NCBI GenBank assembly: GCA_039619475.1
Contig: CM077115.1
Location: 26,735,083 to 26,799,082 of the forward strand
Direction of reading: 5' to 3'
DNA length: 64,000 bases
Source of the DNA: Icerya purchasi
Taxonomy: Eukaryota; Arthropoda; Insecta; Hemiptera; Monophlebidae
A model generated the notes under the pieces. That model had not been told where the DNA came from and ran no database searches. It worked only from the letters and a program-made list of their open reading frames with translations. The translations under genes were made by a program, and so were the position numbers. Position 1 is the stretch's first letter; every line of letters begins with the position of its first letter. Below, piece after piece: positions 11,111 to 22,738 of this stretch.

Positions 11111-12881
11111 AAATAAAAGGAATTTGAATTAGAAAAGTGCGAAATTTAGTGTCATAGCGTAGCAGGATTTAGCATTGTGAAGGTCGACAATTACGTCTCC
11201 CTTAATACCTGAATGACCGGGAACTCAAAGGAAGTCAATCTGGAAGACAATGGAAAGGATAGAGCATGGAGTAAAGGTCGAGAATATGTGAGATCAAAAG
11301 CTGAAATAATCGAAAATAGGTTACAATGTCAGGCATTCGTTCGTCTTTAAAAATTTCCAAAAACAGATTCTTAAACAACAGAACTAGGGAAAATAATTAC
11401 GCTCGAATGGTCGCGAAATAAAAAGAAAAAAATTGTAACAGAAATACAAGATGATGATAAGTGGGGTTGGAAAATTATTTCGAAAAATCAGTTGACCAGC
11501 ACATCCGATTCTCAAGAGTTGTTGGACTTAACGAAAATGTAACCTGTACAAACATTTATTATTATTGTATAATATATGTTGATAGCAGTGACGGGGGAAA
11601 GCGCACTGGAATATAACTTCTCGGAATAAAAATAATAATTACAAAAAGAAAGTCAATTGCGGGACAATGCGCGACGGATTGTGCAATGAAGACCGGAATA
11701 TTTAGCGGTAGATCGGACGATGCGGTAAAGTTTTCCATTGGAAAATAGTCTAATAAAATAATAAAAAATTGAATAATAATAACAGTAAGGGGACCGAAAA
11801 GGAATTATTGCAATTAAAAACGAACGAAAATACGAGGAAATAATCCGCATCGCACATTCATCTAGTCTCGTGTAATACATCAAAATTAATACGCCTGCTC
11901 GTAACTAAGGCGGACGGGCTTATACATATATGTATGTTTTACTGACAACGAACGCGTAATAACCTGTTTGCTGACAATTATGCAATAGATAGTCTATATT
12001 CGCGAAAATTGTTATTTACCTATCACGATGCGTTCAGTTGTAATATTCGTTCCAAATGCGATTAATAATCACTTTCGCGCCACATTTCGCCGTTACACTT
12101 TTCTATAATTAATTATCCACACATTAATCTGCGTCACTATTTTATCTCATACTCAACCTTAAAATAATGCAGTAGCTGTTCTTCCGCATGTTCCGTAGCA
12201 GTCGGCTCTAAGCGTAACCGGCCGAATTAGTAAAATTCAAAAGCAGGTTGGCCCCATTTTAAAATAAGAAAAAAAGCTACATTGTTCAGTGAATCGCGGA
12301 ACGATCTCCTCTCTCTCCGCTATTCTGAATTCCTTCCGAGAGATGAGTCATGTTCGACACGGCTCTCTTCTTCGTTTTACTTCCACGATTATTACCTTTT
12401 TTTTTTTTTTGTTTTTACGAAGCGAGAGATTCGGAAAGATAGGATTACGAACGCGACGTTTCCGTACCGAGGACATGAGTTTGAGGGAGAGCGTGAAGCG
12501 GCCTCTGTTGTAGGTGAAGTTCGAAATGTTGCGATAGCAAGTTGAACTGCAGTCTTGTAACGTGTAATCTTTGTTAAGAACGTACGGTTTTGTAGATGGC
12601 TACTTCGGACGCAAGTTTCTGGTCGGATTAGGAAGCGAAATTCTATCGGGCCCGTACGATGTGTGTCGGAGTTTCTGCAGTAGCAGGTTGAGTTTATTGT
12701 GGTGCAAATTTTTTGAGATTACTGAGACGCGCAAATCAAAACCGCTAACATTCGTTGTCCAATGTTTTTGTCGCCGGTGCAAATCGCAGAGTTGGCAAGC
12801 GGAACACGGAATTGTTGCATTTTCGAAGAACCCGACAGGAATGTACAGATATTGTTTTATATGTTAAGCATTTAAATCCGT
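11111..12881. other. No gene recognised; CpG-containing stretch at 12280-12850
   Basis: The first part is AT-rich. Between about 12280 and 12850 CpG and GC rise and several frames of 75-98 codons overlap, but none has a domain or a coding pattern I can defend. It could be an untranslated exon or an old repeat. Confidence 0.35.
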
Positions 12882-12898
12882 TTTATTATTATTATTAC

Positions 12899-12938
<40 letters not shown>

Positions 12939-12954
12939 TTTTTTTTTTTTTAGG
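12882..12954. repeat. (TTA)n microsatellite plus poly-T
   Basis: About 60 bp of TTA/ATT trinucleotides is followed by about a dozen T's. It directly abuts a minus-strand LINE RT fragment, so on that strand it reads as A-run then (TAA)n, downstream of coding sequence. Confidence 0.9.
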
Positions 12955-13350
12955 GGTTTAATTTCTTTGTAAGATCATCATCCGGATGATGATGATCAGA
13001 GCATGTAATCAAAATGATGAAACCATTTGAAAAGAGTGCACATTTCAGCCATGAGGATGTCTCTCTTTTGTTATTGCGTTTATTGTCAGATTGAATAAAG
13101 TTGCGCTGAGAATTAAATTCATCTGGAAGTAGCACCGTAGCGCCATTTTGTATACCTTGGAAAAATCGAAGAAAATAGCCAAGAGACGTGTCGTCGTTTG
13201 GCTGCTAAACGTAATCGTGTGTGAAGGTTTGTAAAAGTTCACTTGTAAATAAGCCGAAGTGGTGTCGGACGGTTGGAATTTACTCGTTGACTTTGCCAAA
13301 ACGTGAAAACTACGAAAACATAAACAAAAAAGGTTACTAATTAGCAATGA
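12955..13350 (-). pseudogene. I/Jockey-like LINE RT fragment
   Basis: The minus strand encodes LLAIFFDFSKVYKMA (about 13200-13150, the RT motif with the first catalytic Asp), then, after a deletion, LILSATLFNLTINAI (about 13115-13070, normally following the PQG motif). In a shifted frame comes WLKCALFSNGFIILIT (about 13055-13005), where FADD would be expected. The catalytic Asp pair has become S-N-G. This is an old relative of family B. Confidence 0.65.
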
Positions 13351-14519
13351 GAGAGGTTCGTTGACTATTCATACTTTTTTCGTTGTGTTCGTTTGATGCG
13401 CGACGCTAAAATTTTATATAAATCTGCATTTATTTACGATTTACTTCGTTTACTTGTTTTTTATTCCTTTTCTCTGTTCATAGCGGTGTATACAGCAAGA
13501 CGAATACTTGACCTTATCGGCGTTTTGTTTTTCCGTAAATACGTTCTATAGCCGTTTTTAAGTAATCGTTACTGTCGTGTTCCAAAACCGTGTCTCACAT
13601 CATCGTACTCTTTTCGATCTGCTCATCAAACGCAGTTTCACATTTTAATTTTAAACCAAGTTTCAAAAAATAAAGTCATCCTCGAAAGTAAAACATACTT
13701 TAAAATAGTATTATTAGTCACTGAGACGATTGATATTATGTTTTGCTAATCAGACAGTCCAATCAATCTAGAAAGATTTTCATCGTATTGATTTTCGAAA
13801 TAGACGACAACAGTAATAGTAGTAGGGGGAAATTGTTTTTTCAAATAATTACGGACGAGAAAATCCCGAAATTAGAACCGCACCCAATTGAGGCTAAAAC
13901 AAGAAACAGTCGTAACCATTTTGTCATTCATTTTGTATACATCATTAGAAACATATTTGGCCCCTACAAAATTTCGCAAACTTTTTTTTGTTTGAAAATG
14001 GAATTAGCAGTACGTAATAATAGAAAACGTTAGAGGAGGTAATAAAATACTATAGACCAAACGGTTAATTACCTTAGTGAGGTAGTGAAAAATTGCCCCT
14101 TCAAACTAATCAATCTCTGACATCACCACACTATGTTACATAAGTTAAATTATTCGATACAATTTAAATGAAATAAAAGCTAAAATTTAAAGAGTAACAA
14201 CACTGACTAGTTTCCAACACATTCTCGCTCGTGATCGTAATGCGTAATAAACATAAAGAATTTAAGTATGTTAATAAAGCCTTAATTACGGATCTGTGAT
14301 ATCCAGAACTAGAGTCGGCCATTTTTATTTTTTTTTTATAATTTTATTATAAGTATAAAGAATAATAAATTACATGAGAAATCCGTTACTAATGTGACAG
14401 GTAATTAAAAAATGGACCGTTTAAATATTTAAATATGTGTCCAAAAATTATTAATTCTTATATTTTCATTAAATAAATGCATTTTATGTTTAATGTTATA
14501 TCTGTATATATGTAAAAAT
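13351..14519. other. No gene recognised
   Basis: AT-rich. A 96-codon frame at 13743-14033 has no recognisable domain. Nothing else is seen. Confidence 0.4.
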
Positions 14520-14645
14520 GAATGGTTGTTTTTGTATGTTTTTTGTATGTTTGTATGTATGTTTGTATGTATCTTTGTAAGTATATTTGTAAGCTTGTAT
14601 GTATGTTTGTATGTATGTTTGTAAGTTTGTAAGTATGTTTGTTCT
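14520..14645 (+). repeat. TTTGTATG/TATGTTTG minisatellite
   Basis: An irregular array of TGTATGTT and TGTAAGTT units about 125 bp long. It is followed by CTGTTGGACGGATCAAGC then TAAAATTTTCAGGGTG (14660-14695). From general knowledge of insect repeats, a TGTATGT array leading into a GGA-CGAT-(A)-TTTT motif recurs in non-autonomous transposons, but I cannot assign a family. Confidence 0.75.
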
Positions 14646-17199
14646 ATATATGTTCCTGTACTGTTGGACGGATCAAGCTAAAATTTTCAGGGTGTATTCG
14701 TGTTGTCCAAACAAAAGTTCTTAAAATGCGGCTAAGTTTTCTACTTCTTCTCCTTCAAGAAATATAAGGTTTTAAGTAGCTGAGATGCGACCAGTGGTAC
14801 AGAAGTGCCTATGGGACGAATGAAAAAAAATTAATTTTTACACCATTTTAAATAAAATAATTACCATGGTAAACTAAAATGGTTACCACGGTAAATCTTA
14901 AATTAAGCGTAAAAATTTAAATAAAATCATTACTAAATAATAAGCATTGATAACATTTTATTAATTATAGACCGCGTTCTGTTATTTTTCTTTTTTCGTT
15001 ACTAAGAATTTTTAAACCTCTGCGTGACAAAATATGAACATGTAAGTCGCCTAGCTGCTATACTTATTGCGAAAAGTTTAAAATAACAGTAGTGTTTGAT
15101 ATTATTTTTACAGAGAAATTACTCAAATTTGAAATCTTTACTCAACTACTGTAATTTGCTGTTGTGGTAATGAATTCATTTTAAGGAAATGCTCAAGACG
15201 GAGAATTCGGAAGATATAAGTGAAGAAGATGTTCTCTTAAACGTGTAATTGTGGGACATCTTCGTTGTGAATCCCTTCAAAATGACGGCTATGCGTGCTG
15301 TTTAGTTGAGCGAACGACAGACAGATTATAGAAAGATCGCTAATTAGGCAATTTTTCGTTGCACAGCGATAAACATGTTTCCCTCAAAAGATTGAGAAAG
15401 AGTCTTTACATACTAATAATTCCAGATAAAACAAAAATTTTTTTACGAATTTCCCAGTACCGATTTAAACGGGCATGGGCAACAGTTAGTATTTTTATAT
15501 TTTGGTATATAATAATTTTCGGAAAAATTTAAACACCTCGTATTTTTTTAGAATTTTCCATATATTATGTAATTTGTATGTTTTTCATTTGAAAATGAAA
15601 CGCCATGCAGTTCGTACTCTTTTGCTTTCATTTCATACGTATTTTCTCATCGATAAATTCTTTTCTGCCAACGTAACGATTTCATATTATAAAACGTAAC
15701 ATTAGAAAACGAATTTCAGAACTAAACAAACACGGTTCTGTTAATCTGAAGAAAAATTATTAGAGTTTTAAGATAATAATAAATATAAAGCTAAACTGAT
15801 TACCAGATGTAATGAAGCATGGAATGTGCAGCAACGTAAGACACTAGTGATGGGTAAAATTCGAAATATTTTGTAATGTCACGCTGTAAGGCGAACGAAA
15901 CAGAGTTTAATAAAATAACTAAAAGTTAAAACAACTTGGAGCCGGTAGCTTGAAAAACAGCGAAATGCGACAAATAGATATCCGAATAAAATGAAGTAGA
16001 TCTGGCGCATTTATAACTGCGCGAATAACGGTAAAAAAAAGTCCCTACTGTTTTGATAAAAACCGCTGTTAAAATTTTTGATGACAGTGTAAAATTCCAG
16101 AGTTGCTACTCACCGCGGTGGCACCAGTTATTAGCACAGTTTATGCTATGCGCAATGGCCATAAAGAGTAAGGTGCTCCGCTTATTGAAATATGCAGATT
16201 TAACTGGATCACGTAAATAGATAGTAACGCACACACACAGTGACAATTTAGCTATTATGGATATAGAAACTCATTATACGTTATTCACTTATTGTAACTA
16301 AATTTTTGTAACTGAAGAACTGCGTTCCCAGCCAGCTACAATAGAATAGTATTATCGATTTATTCATCATCTGATCGTACCACACACATATATGTATTAT
16401 CGTGTAATGAGTTAGTGAATTATGACCAGTAACAGGGAGCAAGCAGTGTGAGTAATAGATACAAACTGTATGAATGATAAAGATAAAAAGTATGTCATCT
16501 GTACTTGAATTCGCCCTGCTGATGATATTATTGCGTAGTTAATCGTTCTTTCGTTCATTTGGTTCCAAGACTAGTTACATAGTTACAGTTCTTTTAGTGT
16601 ACAATGGTTACTTCTCATTTCTGCGACTTGAAGGTGACAGGAGTAACAAAGTAATATAAATATACGTTACCGACTGAAATGGAACGAACTATTATAGAGC
16701 TGAAACTTGTTTCTAGTTACGTTCTTCGTTACCTTATATACGTCACTATAATACACAGTAGTAGAGGATAACCGATTTCTATCATCCGGAGGATAGAAAT
16801 TTCGAATATACACAGACTAGGTTGTAAGAAATTTTAGAACGCGGTTATCCTCACATCATCTGGGAGAAGTTGAGCATCAGTGTAAGATCTGAGGGGAGAT
16901 CATTCAGCGTGGTAATGTACGATATATAAGTAAGTTCGAAGTGTCGTAATCTGCTCAGCACCGAAGGCCATGACTACCTACTTGTACATTCTAGCTGTAT
17001 ACGTAGATATAGGCATAATGTGTTCATGGCAGTTGTTATATGCAATACGAATATGTGACCACTTGCAACTAATATTGTGATTGTGTGATTTACCGATATA
17101 CAAATTCAGTTTCCCATGTGTGTCTGCTGCATACTAACGCGCAAATGATAATATTATGATTCTCTATTAGCGGTTATCTTAACTATTGGTAAAAATTAT
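14646..17199. other. No gene recognised
   Basis: AT-rich with a 26-bp palindrome at about 16774-16800 (TTTCTATC ... GATAGAAA). No supported coding sequence. A non-autonomous element may start in the minisatellite just upstream and extend to about 14960. Confidence 0.35.
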
Positions 17200-17280
17200 C
17201 TGTTAGTCACCTGGCACTGAGCTCATGACCTCTATATCGGAAGACATCTAGCAACTAGGCGCCATCGCGACGCAATAAAT
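17200..17280 (-). mobile_element. Possible tRNA-derived SINE head
   Basis: On the minus strand GATGGCGCCTAGTTGCTAG resembles a Pol III A box with a two-base insertion. About 30 nt later, AGGTCATGAGCTCAGTGCC resembles a degenerate B box. The spacing and the tRNA-like wording support a SINE head. The acceptor stem is not evident and no tail is defined. Confidence 0.35.
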
Positions 17281-17994
17281 CGTACGATATGTAGAGCATG
17301 AAAAATTCATTAGTAAGTGCGTATTTAGAAATGAGTTGCACTGTCCCTATGCATAAAGTACAGTTAAATGCAAAACTAATTACGTTTATTGACGTATTAC
17401 GCCATATAACCGGTGTCTCCTTCATTTCCATTTTTTTTTTTTTTTGTTTTTTATCCATTGTAATTAATATTAAGAAAATACAGTTTCTTTCATACCTAGA
17501 ACATAAATTACGTTTTAATTAAGTGTTATGCATAGGGGGAAAGTAAGAAAAACGATATTCCCTTTTTTAAATCATAAATAAAAAAAAAAAATAATCGTTG
17601 AATATCTCGTTTGATTATTGAATACGTAATTGAAGATATTCAGTTTCATAAATTTAGTTGTGAATAAGAACAGTAAAATTTTTCTTTTTTTATATAATTT
17701 ACGATTTACACTAGTCTCGGAAACTGTGTCATATTGTTAATTGTGTGCAATCATGGATCATTAATACTTTTTATATAGTTAATACTATTAATGATGAATA
17801 ATTATTTTGTTCAATATTCAACACTGTAACAAAGTCACAGTTGGATTGCGAAACTTTCGGTTTCATAGTAAATTGATTAAATGTCCAGTCAAAATAAAAA
17901 AAAAGTTTAAAAAAGAACCCGTCAGTTCGGGAAATTTAAGTATTCGTTCGCGAAGAAATTTCAGTTATGTACCTTAGAGAGTTTTTCATTGTAT
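17281..17994. other. No gene recognised
   Basis: AT-rich with homopolymer T and A runs. A 74-codon frame at 17298-17522 shows no domain. Confidence 0.4.
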
Positions 17995-18056
17995 CATCAT
18001 TATCATCACCATCATCATCATGGAATACATAACGTTCCTCTCCATCATTGTTATTG

Positions 18057-18101
<45 letters not shown>
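17995..18101. repeat. (TCA)n and (TTA)n microsatellites
   Basis: TCATCATTATCATCACCATCA at about 17995-18020 and an uninterrupted (TTA)n of about 45 bp ending at 18101. Confidence 0.9.
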
Positions 18102-18103
<2 letters not shown>

Positions 18104-18393
18104 GAAATGAACGATCCGCTTTCGGTAATAAAATTATCGACTCTAATAGCAAGACCGTTTAGTAGTTGATTCTCCTAAGGATGTGTGTGTATGTGTAAGC
18201 TTATACGCGAGTTTATCTATTAATATTAATTTAGAGACCGGTGAAAGTAATCTCCCTCGCCGCTGATCTATATGTGGAATAAAAGCAGCAAAATAGTTTA
18301 TTATTCGCGTTGTCATTATTATTATTTGCTCACCCACACACATACTAAAGGTAATATTCATTGTTTTTGATATTTAAAAAGCCAGACGTGTAC

Positions 18394-18415
18394 GTGTGTG
18401 TGTGTGTGTGTGTGT
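18394..18415. repeat. (GT)n microsatellite
   Basis: About ten uninterrupted GT dinucleotides. Confidence 0.9.
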
Positions 18416-21400
18416 GACGCGTTTGGTCACATTGCGGAGATTCGATTAAAAAGGTTACAGTGTGCAATGCATGATATTCGTTAGACGTTGCACGAGTGTG
18501 TATCATACAAAAATCGGCCCTTCTTGAGCGTCATGAAAAAGAAAGAAATTTACATACAAACAAATAAATATAATAACGACAGAAAAAAAGCACTACAAAC
18601 AACTGCAGAGTGCATTATCATTATTATCAGGCGAACTTTCTGATCACGATTTACACATTTTTCCTTTTAAATAACACACATAGGCTCTCGCGATTAGTGT
18701 GCTCGGAACCGGTGGAAACGTCGGGCGGGGTCGACACGCGGTATTTCTTCATCTGGCTTAGCAGTCATGATTTTCTCTTTATAGAAAATAGTGCGCGTTG
18801 GAATTCTTTAAAAATTGCCGGCCCGACGAAGAGCGCAGGGGGAAGAAAAATGATCGATAAAATATAATTGGTCGAATGTGTAGTAGATATATTGCTATTT
18901 CACTTTTCGACAAAAATACCGATACGTACACATTAGAGTCATAACGGCACGACCTAGGGAAAGGTCATATTTAATTAATTAATAATAATTCATTTCCCTT
19001 GTAAAAAAAGCAAACCGCTGTTATTAATAGGTGATGTAACTTCGTCAAGGTTCATAAAATTATCTTTCAATTATCTCGCTGCCTCCGCAAATAAACCGGG
19101 TCCAACTACTCCTCGAATTATCGATTAAACTTTATAATAATTGTTTTTTTCATCCTAAAACCGCATAACGAGCTAATTCGTTCGTGTACGTATACTTTTG
19201 CACACACCGCGCCCTCTCCTCAAATACACGTAAAAACATTTTAGACTATTTCGGATTTTTTCTTCTTCTTCTTCGTTTGGGCCAAATTTAATTAAAGAAC
19301 GTATCTCGCTGGTGTTGCCGTCAGTGGCACTGCTAATGGTTTTTGGTAAAATTTAAGATAAAAAAAAACAAAAACACGTACACAATGTGTAGATATTCTA
19401 ATTGCGTAAATTATCTCAAGTATACAATGGAATTATATACAGTTTATGTGTATGTATGTAGTAAAATTCGAAAATTTTTCAAAACTGTTAATTGTATTTT
19501 CAGTCATACGCATGTTCAAAGCTGATGGATTGCCTATTATCGTGCAATGGAATTCTGTATATTGAAAAACACCGTTCAACTTCTACCAAGGTAATCGATG
19601 CATATGTAAATAAAGGTAACTCGTTTAGGTTGCAGCTTTTGTGTCAACACTTGTTTTTGTTGTTACGGTCTCGGTGCAGACGCACACAGGCAAACACGAA
19701 CGTATATGTAAATGTAGTTTATTTCAAATAAAGACGTTCCCTTCTAAAGACCCAATATTGACTGATTTTAGAAAGTAACCAACGAACAAAAGTAGGAAAT
19801 TATGAAAAAAAACACCAAAAAAAAACCCGATTTTATTTATTCTTCCAATTTTCATAAGAATTTCTCATTTTTTTCAAAAATTTCGATAAAAATTTTGCTT
19901 ATTTAAATGAAAAAAATTAAGGCGTCCTATGAAAGCTTCCAAAAATAACCTAAAACGTGAAAAAATTACGCAAAAGACGTGAAAAATGACTTCCGAAATC
20001 AAAAACCGTGAAAATGACACCGAATCACCGATTTGCATCCTTCTCGAGATATGACAGTTTCAAGATTAGCGTGTAAGCGGACAAAATTACATTAGCTTCC
20101 GGGCCCTAATCATTAGTATGTACACGTGTATGTGTATGTGTTTTTAAGGTTTTTAATGTGTTTCCAATGATTAATATTGCGTAATTAATTAATTAATTCT
20201 TTTTTTTTTTTTTGCCGACAGAAAATTCGAGAACTGAAACCTTGATTAAGGGTATACACAATTTGTTTGTTATTGCGCAGAAACATATTTCCATAAGGTC
20301 AACTGACGACCCCCGGTTACTTATATTAGGAAAATAATTATACGTTAAAAATAAATTCAAATTTTGAAAGTGTACGAAAAAAAAAAAAAAATAGGTGATT
20401 AAATAATTTTTATAACGAAATAGACAGAAATTCGAAAAAAAAAAAAAAAAAAGCCACATAGCAAAATAACCTATTGAACATTTCTCAAGTGGAACTTTTA
20501 TAAACCGTTTTCGTTGCCGAAGATGATTAAGTCTACTATGAAAATTACCGAATCTGTATAGCACAGAATTGACGATGTATGCGGAAATCCAGTCAAAATT
20601 ATAATTATGCATTGCAAGTTTACTCTTCGAGGAAAATTACGTTACTGTATAGAGTGACTCACAAAACGTTGCAGTTGGCACTATGCGGTACTGTCAGAAA
20701 TTAAGACTCTTAATCACACTTTTCTGAAATTCTTCATACACTGATTTACGCAGTCCAGAAAAGTTAACTTCCAATTTCTGAAACACATCTCAATTTACAG
20801 ACACGTCTTCCACAATAAACTACCACCTGCTATTTCATATACCGCCTTCAATCAATTTATATTTCCTAGTAGACAAATTCTATCACTCTTGAAACGTTTG
20901 CTATGCCGAGCTTTGCGCCAATTCGTAGCACAAAAAATATTCCGTAAGATAAATTTTCCGCTTTTTTATCTTTTTTTTTGCAAAACATATTAATCATAAA
21001 ATTTTACGCGTCGATGAATTCCTAAAAGTTAAAATTGGGCTGACCGTAATACGCTGATGATGTTGTTCATTGCCATTACTATCATATTATTGTGTCCCCT
21101 CCTGTCGACTTGCCAAAATCCTACACATTAACTTCACGTGGAGGAGAAATAACAGTGCCAACTAATTCATTGAGATCTATCGGTAACTAGAAGAAAAAGA
21201 CGAAAACGGTATAACATAGCTGGAGAAATAACCATCCTCGCGTGAGATCTAGAAGTTTACATGTGATTCCGATTTTAGCTTCGTTTTTGATTCCCCTGCA
21301 GAGACTTCTTATATCAAACTCCCGGCTTTGATAAGGAATACTGTGTTCAACTCGTTAGGAATCACAAGCAACGCCCGGATTTTCTAGTCTTTCTATCGCA

Positions 21401-21974
21401 ATTCGAAATGCAAATAGCTCGTTATTTTCGAAAATAGATTGACCGCGTATAACTTATAGCTGCTTACTCATCGGCGAAGACAAGTCCTCTGGTCTGCGTT
21501 AGCCACAATTATTCCATTCACAATGACACTTATATATTTTCGAAACTATTCCGTTCCCTCCATATCGGATTTTCCAAATAAATTTCCAAAAATATTCAGT
21601 GCCATACGTGAAAACAATTTACTGGCTTTTTCCTTTTACGCCCAAAACTTTTCCATTATGAATGGATGAAAACACGCCGATTAAAAAAGAGATTAATTCC
21701 GCAGTTATTATAGAACAGGATGTAGAATAATTTTTTTTAATTTTCTTTCTTAAAACTCGATTTTCGCATTTTTCAAAAATTTTAGGCCCTTTTATTTTAT
21801 AATATTTGGAGTCCCATAGGTTTTCTATAATCTGATAAAGACAACAAAAAGTTAACTCTCTATATAATGAGCTGATTGATTTTTGGTCTTTCGGCTTTAT
21901 AAGTTTTTTTACTACAAATCTTTGCCGTAATAAATGGATGAGGAAAAGAGTTAAGAAAGAAGGGGAAGAAAATA
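18416..21974. other. No gene recognised
   Basis: Mostly AT-rich. GC and CpG rise briefly at 18680-18850. Poly-T (20198-20213) and poly-A (20380-20395, 20437-20453) runs are present. Frames up to 139 codons (20193-20612 minus) are created by homopolymers and have no domain. No splice-supported exon found. Confidence 0.4.
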
Positions 21975-22330
21975 TCTGCAAGGTTACACAGAGGAGAGAT
22001 GTAGACAGATACGAAATGAAGGAAGTGTTGGCGAATGTGCGTGTAATAGAAATATGAACAAATTTGGCAGAGGAGTAAGAACTAAAGCCCGTTCGGCGGG
22101 ATATTTATACCGTATGAGAATAGAATGGAATGCCAACCTAGTGAGCATAGCTACCGCCCCATATTCATCTTCCCGGTTCGATCTGACTGTATAAAATCCT
22201 TTGACTGAGAAATCCAAAGATTCTAGAAGCTTAGTTTCCCAAAGTAGAACTATATCAATAATATATGAACCGAGTAAGCCTTCCAAGGACAACTTATTAG
22301 CTCAAACACAGGCAGTTTCACTGAGTAATG
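21975..22330 (-). pseudogene. LINE endonuclease fragment, inverted relative to its neighbour
   Basis: The minus strand encodes the N-terminal part of an apurinic-type LINE endonuclease: ANKLSLEGLLGSYIIDIVLL then WETKLLES (catalytic Glu in the E-T-x-L motif), VRSNREDEYGAVAML, IRYKYPAERALVL and a terminal leucine-rich stretch. The central GDFN and the final SDH motifs are absent. It points away from the plus-strand RT that starts about 70 bp to its right, with its own 5' side next to that RT, the geometry expected from a 5' inversion during insertion. Assignment to family B rather than A is inferred from position. Confidence 0.65.
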
Positions 22331-22738
22331 TTGAACGAAGAAACTATTTTATACAACAATAGAAAAAGTTTGTATTGTTTTATTTCATAGGGAGAAGAAA
22401 GTGTTTACTAGGGATTTGAATGCGGGGATGCTTTCATCAATAGTCCTCCCAAGGTGCCGAAGGCGAGGGCAAAGCGGTCGGTTAGACGTTTCGCTTTTCA
22501 CAGAGCAGATTGGGACACATATAAGTCAGGATTATTGTCCCACACCACTTCTCACTATCGGTAGAGGAGAACCTACAGAAGCTCACGGAAGCAATTAACA
22601 CTGCCGCTGTAGCGCATCCATTCCACCAACATCATACACACAACAAGACCTTGGTGGTTCCCAGAGATTAACGCAGCCATTTCTGAGAGGAAAAGAGCTC
22701 TCCATAAGTACAAGACCACCAAATTACTCAGTGATCTA

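Noticed and set aside
20193..20612. 139-codon minus-strand ORF
   Set aside because: Built on homopolymer A/T runs giving Lys and Phe tracts; no domain and no splice support.
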